Assembly (NCBI GenBank): GCA_964616875.1
Contig: CAZTSJ010000045.1
Location: 1 to 44,190, forward strand
Origin: RBG-16-66-20 sp964616875
Lineage (GTDB): Bacteria; Pseudomonadota; Gammaproteobacteria; Burkholderiales; SG8-39
Direction: 5' to 3'
DNA length: 44,190 nt
The notes beneath the pieces were generated by a model. That model saw nothing but the letters and a program-made list of their open reading frames with translations, did no database searches and was not told the DNA's origin. Positions 15,642 to 26,339 of this stretch are shown one piece after another. A program made the position numbers and the translations under genes. The number at the start of each line of letters is the position of its first letter. The stretch's first letter is position 1.

Positions 15642-16030
15642 GAAAGCGTCGTCAGGTGCGCGTGGAGCCTCTCAAAAAGCCCGATGGCGGTATTGCGTAC
15701 TTGCGCCGCTACCTGGATCGCCATCTTCTCGTTGTAGGTATGGGTTGTGAGGTTTCGGTTGTCCCGAGTTGCCTTCCAGCCGTCTGGATCGTCGTGCAGA
15801 TTCGCCTTGTGTCCTTCGCGCAGTACGGGCATAACCTGCTCGGCGACCTCGACTTCTTGGTCCATCAGAACCCGGAACATGGCTTTCCAAGCCATCTCGA
15901 AACAGAACTCGAACCTTTGAATCAACGCATCGCGCACAATCGGGGTCTCGTCCAGTGCGAGTGCCTCGCGCAACCGCTCAAGCGATTTCCCGAGTAACTC
16001 GAGCTGAAGCTTCGTTCGCTCAGAAAGCAT
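15638..16030 (-). CDS. HEPN-domain toxin (HI0074 / HepT-like)
   Basis: 130 residues, all-alpha, of the nucleotidyltransferase-substrate-binding (HI0074) type, recognised by IQRFEFCFEMAWKAMF (37-52) and RDNRNLTTHTYNE (89-101). The latter contains the HEPN RNase motif RX4HXY as Arg92 ... His97-Thr98-Tyr99. In type VII toxin-antitoxin pairs HepT is an RNase acting on tRNA, and the partner MntA silences it by adding AMP to the motif Tyr. Here the partner MNT is the N-terminus of the next protein. The ATG shares one base with the mod stop (TGATG). Confidence 0.88.
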   Translation of the reverse strand: MLSERTKLQLELLGKSLERLREALALDETPIVRDALIQRFEFCFEMAWKAMFRVLMDQEVEVAEQVMPVLREGHKANLHDDPDGWKATRDNRNLTTHTYNEKMAIQVAAQVRNTAIGLFERLHAHLTTLS

Positions 16031-17829
16031 CAGACTTCGCGGTACAGGGCGAATGGCAGCGGCGCGTACTCCACACCATGCTCAAGCAACTGTTTGTTGG
16101 AAAGAAACTTCGCGGGCGCGAACACAAGATGCCCCTTATTCGGATACTTCTCGCGCAACTTTTTCGCCAGCGACAAAGTTAGCGCTGCCTCTGTCGACTT
16201 GAGAAATCCGAGATCAGGCTTGTACACCAACCACAGGTGCCGATTCTGTGCTTCTCCCAAGTACCAGATCTTCGGTTTTACCTTCTTCTTGTTTAACGCC
16301 CCGCCCGTAGCGGTATAGTAGAGCAATGCAGCCAAATTCTCGTAATCCGGGAGAGTCTTCCCAGACAGAATGCCTTCTGGATCGATAGGTTCACCGAGCG
16401 TGCAAAAAGTGAACTCACCGCCCAACCCCTTAACTCGCTTTGAGATACGGCGCTCTCCCTCAACCACGACGTCTCCATCCTCGACTTTCGCGTTGACGCG
16501 ATCGAACCGTCGCTCTACATCGCTCGCCAAATCCTTTTTCTCAGCAACTCCCTCGCGTTTACGAATCTCCTCAATATCTGAAATCAATGTCTCGACCTTT
16601 TGCAGCTTTGACCAAGTAATCTTCTCGCGCAAAAGTTCTTTTCGCTGCACCCCTTGGAACGCGTATCCACCGATAACCCGTCGTACACGCTCTGCAGTCA
16701 ATTGCTCCGCATAGTCTTCACACTCAACCAGGATAAACCGTCGATCTCCGCCGTCTGCAGCGTTCTGTGTAATCACCGCTTGGGCGGTTGTTCCAGACCC
16801 TGCAAATGAATCGAGAAAAATTCCGTTCGAAGGGCCTCCTTGCACAATGAGTTCTCGAATCAATGCAGACGGTTTAGGAAATTTAAAGGATTGCTTCGAA
16901 CCAAAAATCTCTTCGAGCTCATTTGTGCCGTCTCGCGTGAACAATCCACTCCCGACAATCGAGGAAATATTTGGATCCGTCTCAAGTTCGTCTAGAAAAA
17001 CTTTTTCTCTCGGCCTCCCGCTGGATAATCTTGGCCACAGAATTCGTTTTTCGACGATAAGCCGACTCATGGTGCTAGGTTCGTATCGCCAACCCTGGTC
17101 CGGACAACCGTAGTTGATCTTCGTTTCCGGATTGATCAGATCATAGTGAAGATTCGGGCGGTCTTCCTTTGATGCAAGTCCAACCATATTCCCGCTTGTC
17201 CAAGGGCCGCGCTTATCTTGATCTGGATTTGTGTATTGCTCCGTCTTCCTAATTGCCCCGGTTAACTTCCTTCCGTAGCACAAGATGTATTCATGATCGA
17301 TGGAGAGTCCAGATTTGTTTCTGTTGTCCTTGTTTTGCCTACTTTTCCATACCAGCTGCCCGATGAACGACTCTTCTCCAAACACTTCGTCCATCGCCAG
17401 CCGAAGGTTCGAGACCTCGACGTCATTGATTGAAACAAAAATCACTCCGTTCTCAGTGAGAAGTTCGGCAAGGAGCCTGAGGCGGGGATACATCATGCAC
17501 AGCCATTTGTCGTGCCTGAGCATATCTTCATGATTGACCGGATTCTCTTCGAGCCAATTTCTCATTAAAGGACTGTTAACGTTGTCGTTGTAGCTCCATG
17601 TTTGTTCCCCAGTGTTGTAGGGCGGATCGATATAGATGCAGTTCACCTTCCCTGTGTACCGCGGAAGAAGACTCTTCAGCGCGTGCAGGTTGTCGCCATG
17701 GATGATTAGATTGCCGGCGAGATCGGCGGAGCCGATTGATTTCTTGGCGCGCGCTATCAGAGGCCGGTAGGGAACCGTCAGGTGATGGTTGTAGACGTAC
17801 TCCTTACCCTTGAAGACAAGTTCCGGCAT
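16030..17829 (-). CDS. mod: Type III DNA adenine methyltransferase Mod
   Basis: 599 residues, site-specific N6-adenine methyltransferase and specificity subunit. The catalytic motif DPPYNTG (Asp68-Tyr71) precedes the S-adenosylmethionine motif FAGSGTT (342-348), the beta-class order normal for Mod. The region between (about 150-335) is the target-recognition part. Residues 350-599 form the C-terminal region, including a charged coiled-coil-like stretch near 400-450. No simple repeats that would allow phase variation are seen. Codon use is clearly more AT-rich than in flanking genes. The start is 16 nt after livF, with GAGG rather far (14 nt) upstream, so it may be fed by liv transcription. 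Confidence 0.93.
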   Translation of the reverse strand: MPELVFKGKEYVYNHHLTVPYRPLIARAKKSIGSADLAGNLIIHGDNLHALKSLLPRYTGKVNCIYIDPPYNTGEQTWSYNDNVNSPLMRNWLEENPVNHEDMLRHDKWLCMMYPRLRLLAELLTENGVIFVSINDVEVSNLRLAMDEVFGEESFIGQLVWKSRQNKDNRNKSGLSIDHEYILCYGRKLTGAIRKTEQYTNPDQDKRGPWTSGNMVGLASKEDRPNLHYDLINPETKINYGCPDQGWRYEPSTMSRLIVEKRILWPRLSSGRPREKVFLDELETDPNISSIVGSGLFTRDGTNELEEIFGSKQSFKFPKPSALIRELIVQGGPSNGIFLDSFAGSGTTAQAVITQNAADGGDRRFILVECEDYAEQLTAERVRRVIGGYAFQGVQRKELLREKITWSKLQKVETLISDIEEIRKREGVAEKKDLASDVERRFDRVNAKVEDGDVVVEGERRISKRVKGLGGEFTFCTLGEPIDPEGILSGKTLPDYENLAALLYYTATGGALNKKKVKPKIWYLGEAQNRHLWLVYKPDLGFLKSTEAALTLSLAKKLREKYPNKGHLVFAPAKFLSNKQLLEHGVEYAPLPFALYREV

Positions 17830-17845
17830 GACGTGCGATGCTACC

Positions 17846-18548
<703 letters not shown>

Positions 18549-18559
<11 letters not shown>

Positions 18560-19319
18560 TCGGCACGCCGAGGTAGGCTTCGATCACCTTCGGGTCGCGC
18601 TGCACGACAGCGGGCGGCCCTTCGGCGATCTTTTCGCCGTAGTCCAGTACCAGCACCTGGTCGCAGACGTTCATGACCAGGCGCATGTCGTGCTCGATGA
18701 GCAGGATCGTGGTCCCGTCCTTGCGTATGTCCTGCAGCAGCCGGCGCAGCGACAGCGTTTCAGATGCGTTCATGCCGGCCGCAGGCTCGTCCAACGCGAG
18801 CAATTTCGGTTCCGCGGCGAGGGCGCGCGCGATTTCCAGGCGCCGCTGGTCGCCGTAAGGCAGGTTGCCGGCGGCATCGTTGGCGCGGCTGCGTATGCCG
18901 ACATAGTCGAGCAGCTGCAGCGCGCGCTTCTCCGTAAGCTTTTCCTCCTCCAGCGTCCGGCGGTTGCGCAGAATCGCGCCGAGAACACCGGCGCGCGTAC
19001 GCGAATGGCGGCCGATCATCACGTTCTCGAGCGCGGAGAGGCTGGCGAAGAGGCGGATGTTCTGGAACGTGCGCGCAATGCCCTTGCGCGCGATCTGATC
19101 GGGCTTCAATCCGGAAATTTTTTCCCCGCCCAGAACAAAATATCCGTCGTCGGGCGCGTAGATGCCGCTCAGCAGGTTGAACAGCGTCGTCTTGCCCGCG
19201 CCATTCGGGCCGATGAGGCCGTAAATGTCGCCCTGCGCAATGGCAAACGACACGCCAGAGAGCGCCTGCACGCCGCCGAAGCGCTTGCCGACGCCCTGCG
19301 CCTGAAGAAGTGGGATCAC
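18549..19319 (-). CDS. livG: Branched-chain amino acid ABC transporter ATPase LivG
   Basis: 256 residues. Walker A GPNGAGKTT (37-45), the LivG-type insert ARTFQNIRLFASLSALENVMIG, the signature region NLPYGDQRRLEIARAL (Pro-Tyr-Gly-Asp in place of the common Leu-Ser-Gly-Gly, normal for LivG), Walker B LLALDEPAAGMN and HDMRLVM. It overlaps livM by 4 bp and livF by 11 bp, so translation is coupled along the operon. Confidence 0.95.
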
Positions 19320-20374
19320 GACGCGCGGTCCTGCGTCAATTCACGCTTGCGAACCGCCGAGGGCAGCAGGCCGGCGGGACGAAACAGCATCACCAGCACG
19401 AGCGCCAGGCCGAATATCAGCATGCGGATTACTTCGGGCTCGACCAGCATCTTGCCGAAAAGCGCTTGTTGCACCGGCTCCACCGTCCAGCGCAGGAATT
19501 CAGGGACAAAGGCGAGCAACAGTGCGCCGAGAATGACCCCGGCGACGTTGCCCATGCCGCCCAGCACCACCATCGAAACCACCATCACCGATTCCACCAG
19601 CACAAAGCTCTCGGGCGAGATGAACGCCTGGATCGCGGAGAACATGCCGCCCGCGACGCCGCCGAAACTGGCGCCCATGGCGAAGGCGAGCAGCTTCATG
19701 CCGGTGGTATCGATGCCCATGGCGCGCGCCGCGACTTCATCCTCCCGGATCGCTTCCCACGCACGGCCGATGCGCGAGTTCTGCAACCGTACATTGATCA
19801 GCACGATCGCGAGCAGCAGCAGGAGCAACAGGTAGTAGTACTTCATGGGGCCGGTGAACACCACGCCCAGCAAGCTGTCGCTGCGCGAGAAATCGACGCT
19901 GCCGACGCGCACCGGGTCGATGCCGGCGATGCCCTGCGGGCCGCGCGTGATGTTCACCGGCTGCGACAGGTTGTTGAGGAAGATGCGGACGATTTCGCCG
20001 AAGCCGAGCGTGACGATGGCGAGATAGTCGCCGCGCAGCTTGAGCGTGGGCGCGCCCAGCATCACGCCGAACAGGGCGGCCACCGCGGCGCCGATCGGCA
20101 GGATCACCCAGAACGGCAAATGTATCCCGAACTGGGGACTCGCGAGCAGCGCATAGACATAGGCGCCGACGGCGTAGAACGCGATATAGCCCAGATCCAG
20201 CAGGCCGGCAAAGCCCACCACGATGTTCAGGCCCAGCGCGAGCAGCACATAGAGCATCGCAAAATTGGCGATGCGCACCCACGCGGTGCCGGCGTAGGAG
20301 AGCGCAAAGGGAAGCAGCAGCAAAGTGATGGCGATCAGCGCGACGCCCGGCCAGAGCAGTTTCGCGCGGTTCAC
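19316..20374 (-). CDS. livM: Branched-chain amino acid ABC transporter permease LivM
   Basis: 352 residues, about ten membrane helices. The conserved LivM loop is GDYLAIVTLGFGEIVRIFLNNL, and the EAA-like contact loop is IGRAWEAIREDEVAARAMGID. The C-terminal part carries VLGGMGNVAGVILGA. Inner-membrane subunit paired with LivH. It overlaps livH by 4 bp and livG by 4 bp. Confidence 0.95.
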   Translation of the reverse strand: MNRAKLLWPGVALIAITLLLLPFALSYAGTAWVRIANFAMLYVLLALGLNIVVGFAGLLDLGYIAFYAVGAYVYALLASPQFGIHLPFWVILPIGAAVAALFGVMLGAPTLKLRGDYLAIVTLGFGEIVRIFLNNLSQPVNITRGPQGIAGIDPVRVGSVDFSRSDSLLGVVFTGPMKYYYLLLLLLLAIVLINVRLQNSRIGRAWEAIREDEVAARAMGIDTTGMKLLAFAMGASFGGVAGGMFSAIQAFISPESFVLVESVMVVSMVVLGGMGNVAGVILGALLLAFVPEFLRWTVEPVQQALFGKMLVEPEVIRMLIFGLALVLVMLFRPAGLLPSAVRKRELTQDRAS

Positions 20375-21357
20375 GCCCGGTCACCCACCCGTTCGCCCAG
20401 CAGGCCGGAGGGCCGGAAGACCAGCACCAGGATCAGCACGACGAAGGCGAATACGTCCTGGTAATTGGAGCCGAACAGCACGAAATGCCCGCCGTCTTTG
20501 CAACGCTCACCTAGCGCACCGGCCAAGGTCGTGTAGTGGCACAGGTCGGTGAGTTCGCCGATGTATCCCGCGCCGAGGGCTTCCACCACGCCCAGGACCA
20601 GGCCGCCGACCATCGCACCGGGAACGTTACCAATGCCGCCAAGCACCGCGGCCGCAAACGCTTTGAGACCGAGGACCGAGCCCATGGTGTACTGCGCGAC
20701 GCCGTAATAGGTTCCGAACATCACGCCCGCCACCGCGCCCAGCGCAGCGCCGATGATGAAGGTGGCGGCGATGACGCGATTGACGTCCACGCCCATCAGC
20801 CGCGCCACCTGCGGGTTCTGGGCCGTCGCGCGCATCGCGGTGCCCAGGCGCGTGCGGTAAACCAGCAGCGCGAGCCCCGCCATCATCGCGAAGCACAGGC
20901 CAACGATGGTGATCTGCACCCCCGTGACGACCGCGCCGGCGAATGTATAGGTGGTGAGCGGAATGATCTGCGGAAAGGCAAGCACGTTGCGGCTCCATAC
21001 CAGCATCGCAAGGTGCTGCAGGATGATGGAGACGCCGATCGCGGTGATGAGTGGCGCGAGGCGCGGCGCCTGCCGCAATGGGCGGTAGGCAAGCCGCTCC
21101 ATCGCATAGCCGACCAGCATGCACACCGGTATCGCGCAGGCCGTGCCGATCAGCACCACCGCCAGCGGCGGCATGCCCGCTGCCGCGAGCAGGTTGATCA
21201 CCGTGAAGGCAACCATGGCCCCGATCATCACCAGTTCGCCGTGCGCGAAGTTGATGAGCTGGATGATGCCGTAGACCATGGTGTAGCCCAGGGCCACGAT
21301 GGCGTACACGGCCCCGAGCGTCAGGCCGTTCACCATCTGTTGGATAAAGATATCCAC
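20371..21357 (-). CDS. livH: Branched-chain amino acid ABC transporter permease LivH
   Basis: 328 residues, multi-span permease. The N-terminal ALGYTMVYGIIQLINFAHGELVMIGAM is the family signature, and the coupling loop is RATAQNPQVARLMGVDVNRV. A stretch after residue 275 (ELTDLCHYTTLAGALGERCKDGG) is longer than in the shortest LivH proteins. It follows livK after a 90-nt gap that holds an intrinsic terminator, so expression of livHMGF probably depends on readthrough. Confidence 0.94.
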   Translation of the reverse strand: MDIFIQQMVNGLTLGAVYAIVALGYTMVYGIIQLINFAHGELVMIGAMVAFTVINLLAAAGMPPLAVVLIGTACAIPVCMLVGYAMERLAYRPLRQAPRLAPLITAIGVSIILQHLAMLVWSRNVLAFPQIIPLTTYTFAGAVVTGVQITIVGLCFAMMAGLALLVYRTRLGTAMRATAQNPQVARLMGVDVNRVIAATFIIGAALGAVAGVMFGTYYGVAQYTMGSVLGLKAFAAAVLGGIGNVPGAMVGGLVLGVVEALGAGYIGELTDLCHYTTLAGALGERCKDGGHFVLFGSNYQDVFAFVVLILVLVFRPSGLLGERVGDRA

Positions 21358-21397
21358 GGCGTCCCGAGACTAACGCGCGAGCGCGTTCCTCACCAGC

Positions 21398-21424
21398 AAA
21401 AAAAACGGCACCCGAAGGTGCCGT
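21398..21424 (-). terminator. Intrinsic terminator between livK and livH
   Basis: ACGGCACC (21405-21412) pairs with GGTGCCGT (21417-21424) around a 4-nt loop. Read on the minus strand, the stem is followed by a run of T (A-run at 21398-21405). It lies inside the liv operon, 23 nt after the livK stop. This layout is known to yield more binding protein than membrane components. Confidence 0.85.
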
Positions 21425-21446
21425 CTTTACTCTCCTGTTGCGGAGA

Positions 21447-22739
21447 TTACTTCTTCGCTTCCGCCTTCGGCGCGTCCTTCGCCGGCGCAGCGGCCGGGGC
21501 CGCTGCAGCAGGCGCCGGTGCCGCCGCCTTCATGAACTCGGCGTAGTCGGTCGTCTTGCCGCCCTTGATGATCGCGACCGGTCCGAGCTTGCCGTCCTTC
21601 ATGGTGAAGATCGTCATCTCGGCGTCCTTGCGGTCGCCCTTGGCGTCGAACGCGATCTGGCCGGTGGCGCCCTTGTAGTCGCTCTTCGCGAGTTCGGGCA
21701 GGTACTTCGCCGGGTCGGCCGAGTTCGCTTTCTTCATCGCCTCGATCAGCAGGTTCGCACCGTCGTAGGTAAAGGGCGCGTACAGGATCGGATCGACGTT
21801 GAACTTCTTCTTATAGGATTCGAGGAACTTCTTGTCGGCAGCTTGCGGCGGCAGACCGGCTTGCGAGCACAGCAGCCCGTCGGCAGCTGCACCGGCGAGT
21901 TTGGTCATGTCGTCGGTGCAGGCACCGTCGCCGAAGGAGAACACCGCTTTGATGCCGAGTTCGCGTCCTTGCTTGAGCAGCGGGCCGCCGGTCGCGTCCA
22001 TGCCGCCGTAGAACACGGCGTCGGCGTTCTTGCCCTTGACCTTGGTGAGGATGGCTTTCCAATCGGTGGTCTTGTCGGTGCCCTTCTCGCGCGGCAGAAC
22101 CTTGATGTTGGCCGCCTTGAGCGTCTTCTCGACTTCGTTCGCGATGCCCTCGCCGTAGGCGGTGGCGTCGTCGATCACGGCAACCAGTTTCGGCTTCTTC
22201 GTATCCGCGAGATAGCTCGCGATCGCCGGGCCCTGCTGGTCATCGCGCCCGACGGTGCGGAACACGACCTTGAAGCCTTGCTCCGTCAGCTTCGGGTTGG
22301 TGGCCGAACCGGTGATCACCGGGATGCCCGCCGTGTTGTAGATCGCGGAAGCGGGAATGGTGGTGCCGGAATTCAGGTGGCCCACGATGCCGGCCACCTT
22401 GGCGTCGACCAGCTTCTGCGCCACCGTGGTACCCACTTTCGGGTCCGCCTGGTCGTCTTCGGCGACCAGCGTGAACTTCGCGTCCTTGCCGTCGATCTTG
22501 ATCTTGGCGGCATTGGCTTCGTCAATCGCGAGCCGCGCGCCGTTCTCGTTGTCCTTGCCCAGGTGCGCGATGCCCCCGGTAAGCGGCCCGACGTGGCCGA
22601 TCTTGATTTCGATCGAGGGCGCCGCTGCAGAGGCAGCGTCCTTTTTTACTTCCGCCTTCTTCTCGGCAGGCTTGTCGCCGCAGCCGATCAGGGCGACTGC
22701 CGCGGCCACGGCCGTAAGTCCAACAAATGCGCGCTTCAT
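21447..22739 (-). CDS. livK: Branched-chain amino acid ABC transporter substrate-binding protein
   Basis: 430 residues. The N-terminus MKRAFVGLTAVAAAVALIGC is a lipoprotein signal with Cys20. The Leu/Ile/Val-binding fold (Peripla_BP_6) starts at IEIKIGHVGPLTGGIAHLGKDNENGARLAIDEAN and contains VDPILYAPFTYDGANLLIEAMKKA. It is longer than usual because of an Ala/Pro/Lys-rich tail (about residues 400-430) after the fold, probably a flexible extension. First gene of the liv operon, with GGAGA 7 nt upstream of the ATG. The ligand could be a branched-chain amino acid, an amide or an aromatic acid. Confidence 0.92.
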   Translation of the reverse strand: MKRAFVGLTAVAAAVALIGCGDKPAEKKAEVKKDAASAAAPSIEIKIGHVGPLTGGIAHLGKDNENGARLAIDEANAAKIKIDGKDAKFTLVAEDDQADPKVGTTVAQKLVDAKVAGIVGHLNSGTTIPASAIYNTAGIPVITGSATNPKLTEQGFKVVFRTVGRDDQQGPAIASYLADTKKPKLVAVIDDATAYGEGIANEVEKTLKAANIKVLPREKGTDKTTDWKAILTKVKGKNADAVFYGGMDATGGPLLKQGRELGIKAVFSFGDGACTDDMTKLAGAAADGLLCSQAGLPPQAADKKFLESYKKKFNVDPILYAPFTYDGANLLIEAMKKANSADPAKYLPELAKSDYKGATGQIAFDAKGDRKDAEMTIFTMKDGKLGPVAIIKGGKTTDYAEFMKAAAPAPAAAAPAAAPAKDAPKAEAKK

Positions 22740-22793
22740 ATATCTATCTCTCCAGAATGGGGGTTTGTTTTAAAGGGGTAACGCAGGGGGCGG

Positions 22794-22822
22794 ATCATAC
22801 TCCTGCCCTCGCGAAACGAAAA
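22794..22822 (-). promoter_or_regulatory. Candidate promoter of the liv operon
   Basis: On the minus strand TTTTCG (22822-22817), a 17-nt spacer and TATGAT (22799-22794) form a sigma70-like pair with a good -10 and a poor -35. It would give a leader of about 47 nt before livK. The -35 overlaps the terminator stem of the upstream cytochrome gene. Confidence 0.4.
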
Positions 22823-22846
22823 GGCCGGGCGTAGCCGGCCATTTTT
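22819..22846 (-). terminator. Intrinsic terminator after the cytochrome c gene
   Basis: GGCCGG (22823-22828) pairs with CCGGCC (22835-22840) across a 6-nt loop, with A-rich sequence on the left and ATTTTT on the right. It lies 33 nt after the cytochrome stop on the minus strand and can work in both directions. Confidence 0.65.
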
Positions 22847-22872
22847 GCTCTTTTTCGGTGGTTTTTCGGGCC

Positions 22873-23184
22873 CTATTTGACCGACAGGACCCACTTCACC
22901 AGCGCCCTGACGTCAGCGTCAGGCACGGCCGCGTTGGGCGGCATCGGCACCTGGCCCCAGACGCCCTGCCCGCCTTTCTTGACCTTGTCGGCGAGCTTGG
23001 CCTCCGCGTCCTTCTGTCCGGCGTACTTCTTGGCCACATCGGCGTAGGTCGGCCCGATGGTCTTGGCACCTTTCACTACATGGCAGGTCGAGCACAGGTG
23101 CTTCTTGGCGAGGTCTTCGCTCGCCTGCGCCGCCGAAACTGCGCTCAGGGCCAGTGCGGCAGCAAAAAGAATCAATGATTTCAT
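22873..23184 (-). CDS. Class I cytochrome c (c551/c552 type)
   Basis: 103 residues with a signal peptide ending AAQAS (about residue 21). Single haem site CSTCH near residue 31, followed by KTIGPTYADVAKKYAG; the Met ligand lies in VPMPPNAAVPDADVRALVKWVLSV. This is the pattern of the small soluble c551/c552 electron carriers that serve nitrite reductase or oxidases. It is monocistronic with its own terminator. Confidence 0.92.
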   Translation of the reverse strand: MKSLILFAAALALSAVSAAQASEDLAKKHLCSTCHVVKGAKTIGPTYADVAKKYAGQKDAEAKLADKVKKGGQGVWGQVPMPPNAAVPDADVRALVKWVLSVK

Positions 23185-23303
23185 AGGGTTCCTGTGGTTT
23201 GCGGATTTGCGGATGCTAACTCAAATAGGCGCGACCCGGTTAACGCCTGGATGCCGCTACCCGTTGACAGTCCCTGGGGCCGGGTCGGGCACTATGGCAG
23301 CCT

Positions 23304-23843
23304 ATGGAAGAAGCCCCTGAGATGCTGCGATTCTGGTTTGATCGCGGCCGGAAAGCCTGGTTCGAGAAAAGCCCCGCCTTCGATGACGAGATCCGCGCCC
23401 GCTTCCTGCCGCTCTACGAAAGGGCTTTGAAAAATGAGCTGGAAACCTGGCGCGAGGATCCGCGCAGCTGCCTGGCGCTGGTGATTCTGCTCGATCAGTT
23501 TCCGCGCAACATGTTCCGCGGCACTGCGCGGGCATTCGCCGCCGATGCGCTCGCGCGTGCCACGGCGCGCGTCATGCTGGACAAGGGCTGGGACAAGGCG
23601 ATGACACCGGATGAGCGGATGTTCGCCTACCTGCCGTTCGAGCATTCCGAAGTACTGGCGGATCAGGAGCTGTGTCTCGCGCTGATGAAGGAAATCTCGC
23701 TCTTCCCGGAAACCTCGGACCTGCCCAAATGGGCCGAGGCGCACCTCGTGATCGTCCGCCGCTTCGGCAGGTTTCCCCACCGCAACGCGGCGCTCGGGCG
23801 CCCCAGCACACGCGAGGAAATCGAATTCCTCCAGCAACCCGGC

Positions 23844-23855
<12 letters not shown>
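23304..23855 (+). CDS. DUF924 family protein
   Basis: 183 residues. Typical DUF924 (YbeY-unrelated, tetratricopeptide-like all-alpha) features are LRFWFDRGRKAWFEKSPAFDDEIRARF near the N-terminus, LALVILLDQFPRNMFRGTARAFAAD in the middle and YLPFEHSEVLADQELCLALM later. Function unknown. A perfect TTGACA stands 35 nt before the ATG (23264-23269) but no well-spaced -10 follows. There is no ribosome-binding sequence, so the message may be nearly leaderless. The stop overlaps the ilvD stop by 12 bp (convergent). Confidence 0.88.
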
Positions 23856-25526
<1,671 letters not shown>

Positions 25527-25545
25527 GCGGTTCCTCCACGGACGC

Positions 25546-25560
25546 TAGAATCGAATTCTA
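25546..25560. promoter_or_regulatory. Inverted repeat in the ilvD/lgt divergent gap
   Basis: TAGAAT (25546-25551) and ATTCTA (25555-25560) form a perfect 6-bp inverted repeat with CGA between, in a 36-bp intergenic region. It could be an operator, or it may simply reflect overlapping promoter elements (TAGAAT resembles a -10 box in both directions). Confidence 0.3.
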
Positions 25561-25562
25561 CC

Positions 25563-26339
25563 GTGCTGATTCACCCGAATTTCGACCCGGTCGTGTTCTC
25601 CCTCGGCCCGCTTGCCGTGCGCTGGTACGGCCTCATGTACCTGCTCGCTTTTCTTTCCTTCTGGTGGTTGGGGACGCGGCGCATTGCGGCAGGATTTGCT
25701 CCCATAACGCGCGAACAACTGGATGACCTCCTCTTCGGCGGCATCGTCGGGGTGATCCTCGGCGGGCGCCTGGGCTACGTGCTGTTCTACAAACCGGGCT
25801 ACTACCTGTCGCACCCGCTCGAGAGCTTCGCCATCTGGCAGGGCGGCATGTCGTTCCACGGCGGTTTTCTCGGCGTGCTCGCCGCCATGGCCTTCGTCGC
25901 CTGGCGCCAGCGCGTCAAATGGTGGGACGTGATGGACTACGTTGCACCGCTGGTGCCGCTCGGCCTCGGCGCCGGGCGTCTCGGCAATTTCATCAACGGC
26001 GAGCTCTGGGGCCGCGTGACCGATGCCCCCTGGGGCATGGTGTTCCGCGGCGCGGGAAATTTGCCGCGCCATCCCTCGCAACTCTACGAACTGGCCCTCG
26101 AGGGCCTCGCGCTGTTCGCGCTGCTGTGGTGGTTCTCCTCGCGCCCGCGTCCGCGCATGCAGGTCTCGGCGGTGTTTCTGATCGGCTACGGCGTGGCGCG
26201 CTTCATTTGCGAATTCGCGCGCGAGCCCGACAGCTTCCTCGGTTTTCTCGCCCTTGACCTGACCATGGGCCAATGGCTGAGCCTGCCGATGGTCGTGGCC
26301 GGGATCTGGCTTTTCGCTCTGAGTCGCCGGCACAGATGA
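25563..26339 (+). CDS. lgt: Prolipoprotein diacylglyceryl transferase
   Basis: 258 residues, inner-membrane enzyme that adds diacylglycerol from phosphatidylglycerol to the lipobox Cys of prolipoproteins. Family markers are the start LIHPNFDPVVFSLGPLAVRWYGLMY, GGRLGYVLFY, GGMSFHGGFLGV and the essential Arg/Asn/Glu segment AGRLGNFINGELWG, then RHPSQLYE and FICEFAREPD. Start is GTG at 25563; the frame is open for hundreds of codons further upstream, but those are antisense to ilvD. The stop overlaps the next start as ATGA. Confidence 0.95.
   Translation: MLIHPNFDPVVFSLGPLAVRWYGLMYLLAFLSFWWLGTRRIAAGFAPITREQLDDLLFGGIVGVILGGRLGYVLFYKPGYYLSHPLESFAIWQGGMSFHGGFLGVLAAMAFVAWRQRVKWWDVMDYVAPLVPLGLGAGRLGNFINGELWGRVTDAPWGMVFRGAGNLPRHPSQLYELALEGLALFALLWWFSSRPRPRMQVSAVFLIGYGVARFICEFAREPDSFLGFLALDLTMGQWLSLPMVVAGIWLFALSRRHR

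Larger units (their letters stand above)
12681..17829 (-). other. Type III restriction-modification cassette with embedded HEPN-MNT module
   Basis: Three overlapping genes: mod (start 17829), HEPN toxin (TGATG overlap at 16030) and an MNT-Res fusion (ATGA overlap at 15638-15641). Base composition differs from the flanks. My hand counts give 26 and 24 G/C per 60 bases at 16801 and 17281 in mod, against about 41 per 60 in livF at 18001. The cassette lies between livF (16 nt upstream, same strand) and the convergent flavin reductase (16-bp overlap). No integrase, transposase or convincing flanking repeat is visible. Confidence 0.85.

Noticed and set aside
16030..17829. Phase-variable simple repeats in mod
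   Set aside because: Type III mod genes are often phase-variable through short tandem repeats, but I found no such tract in or before this gene.
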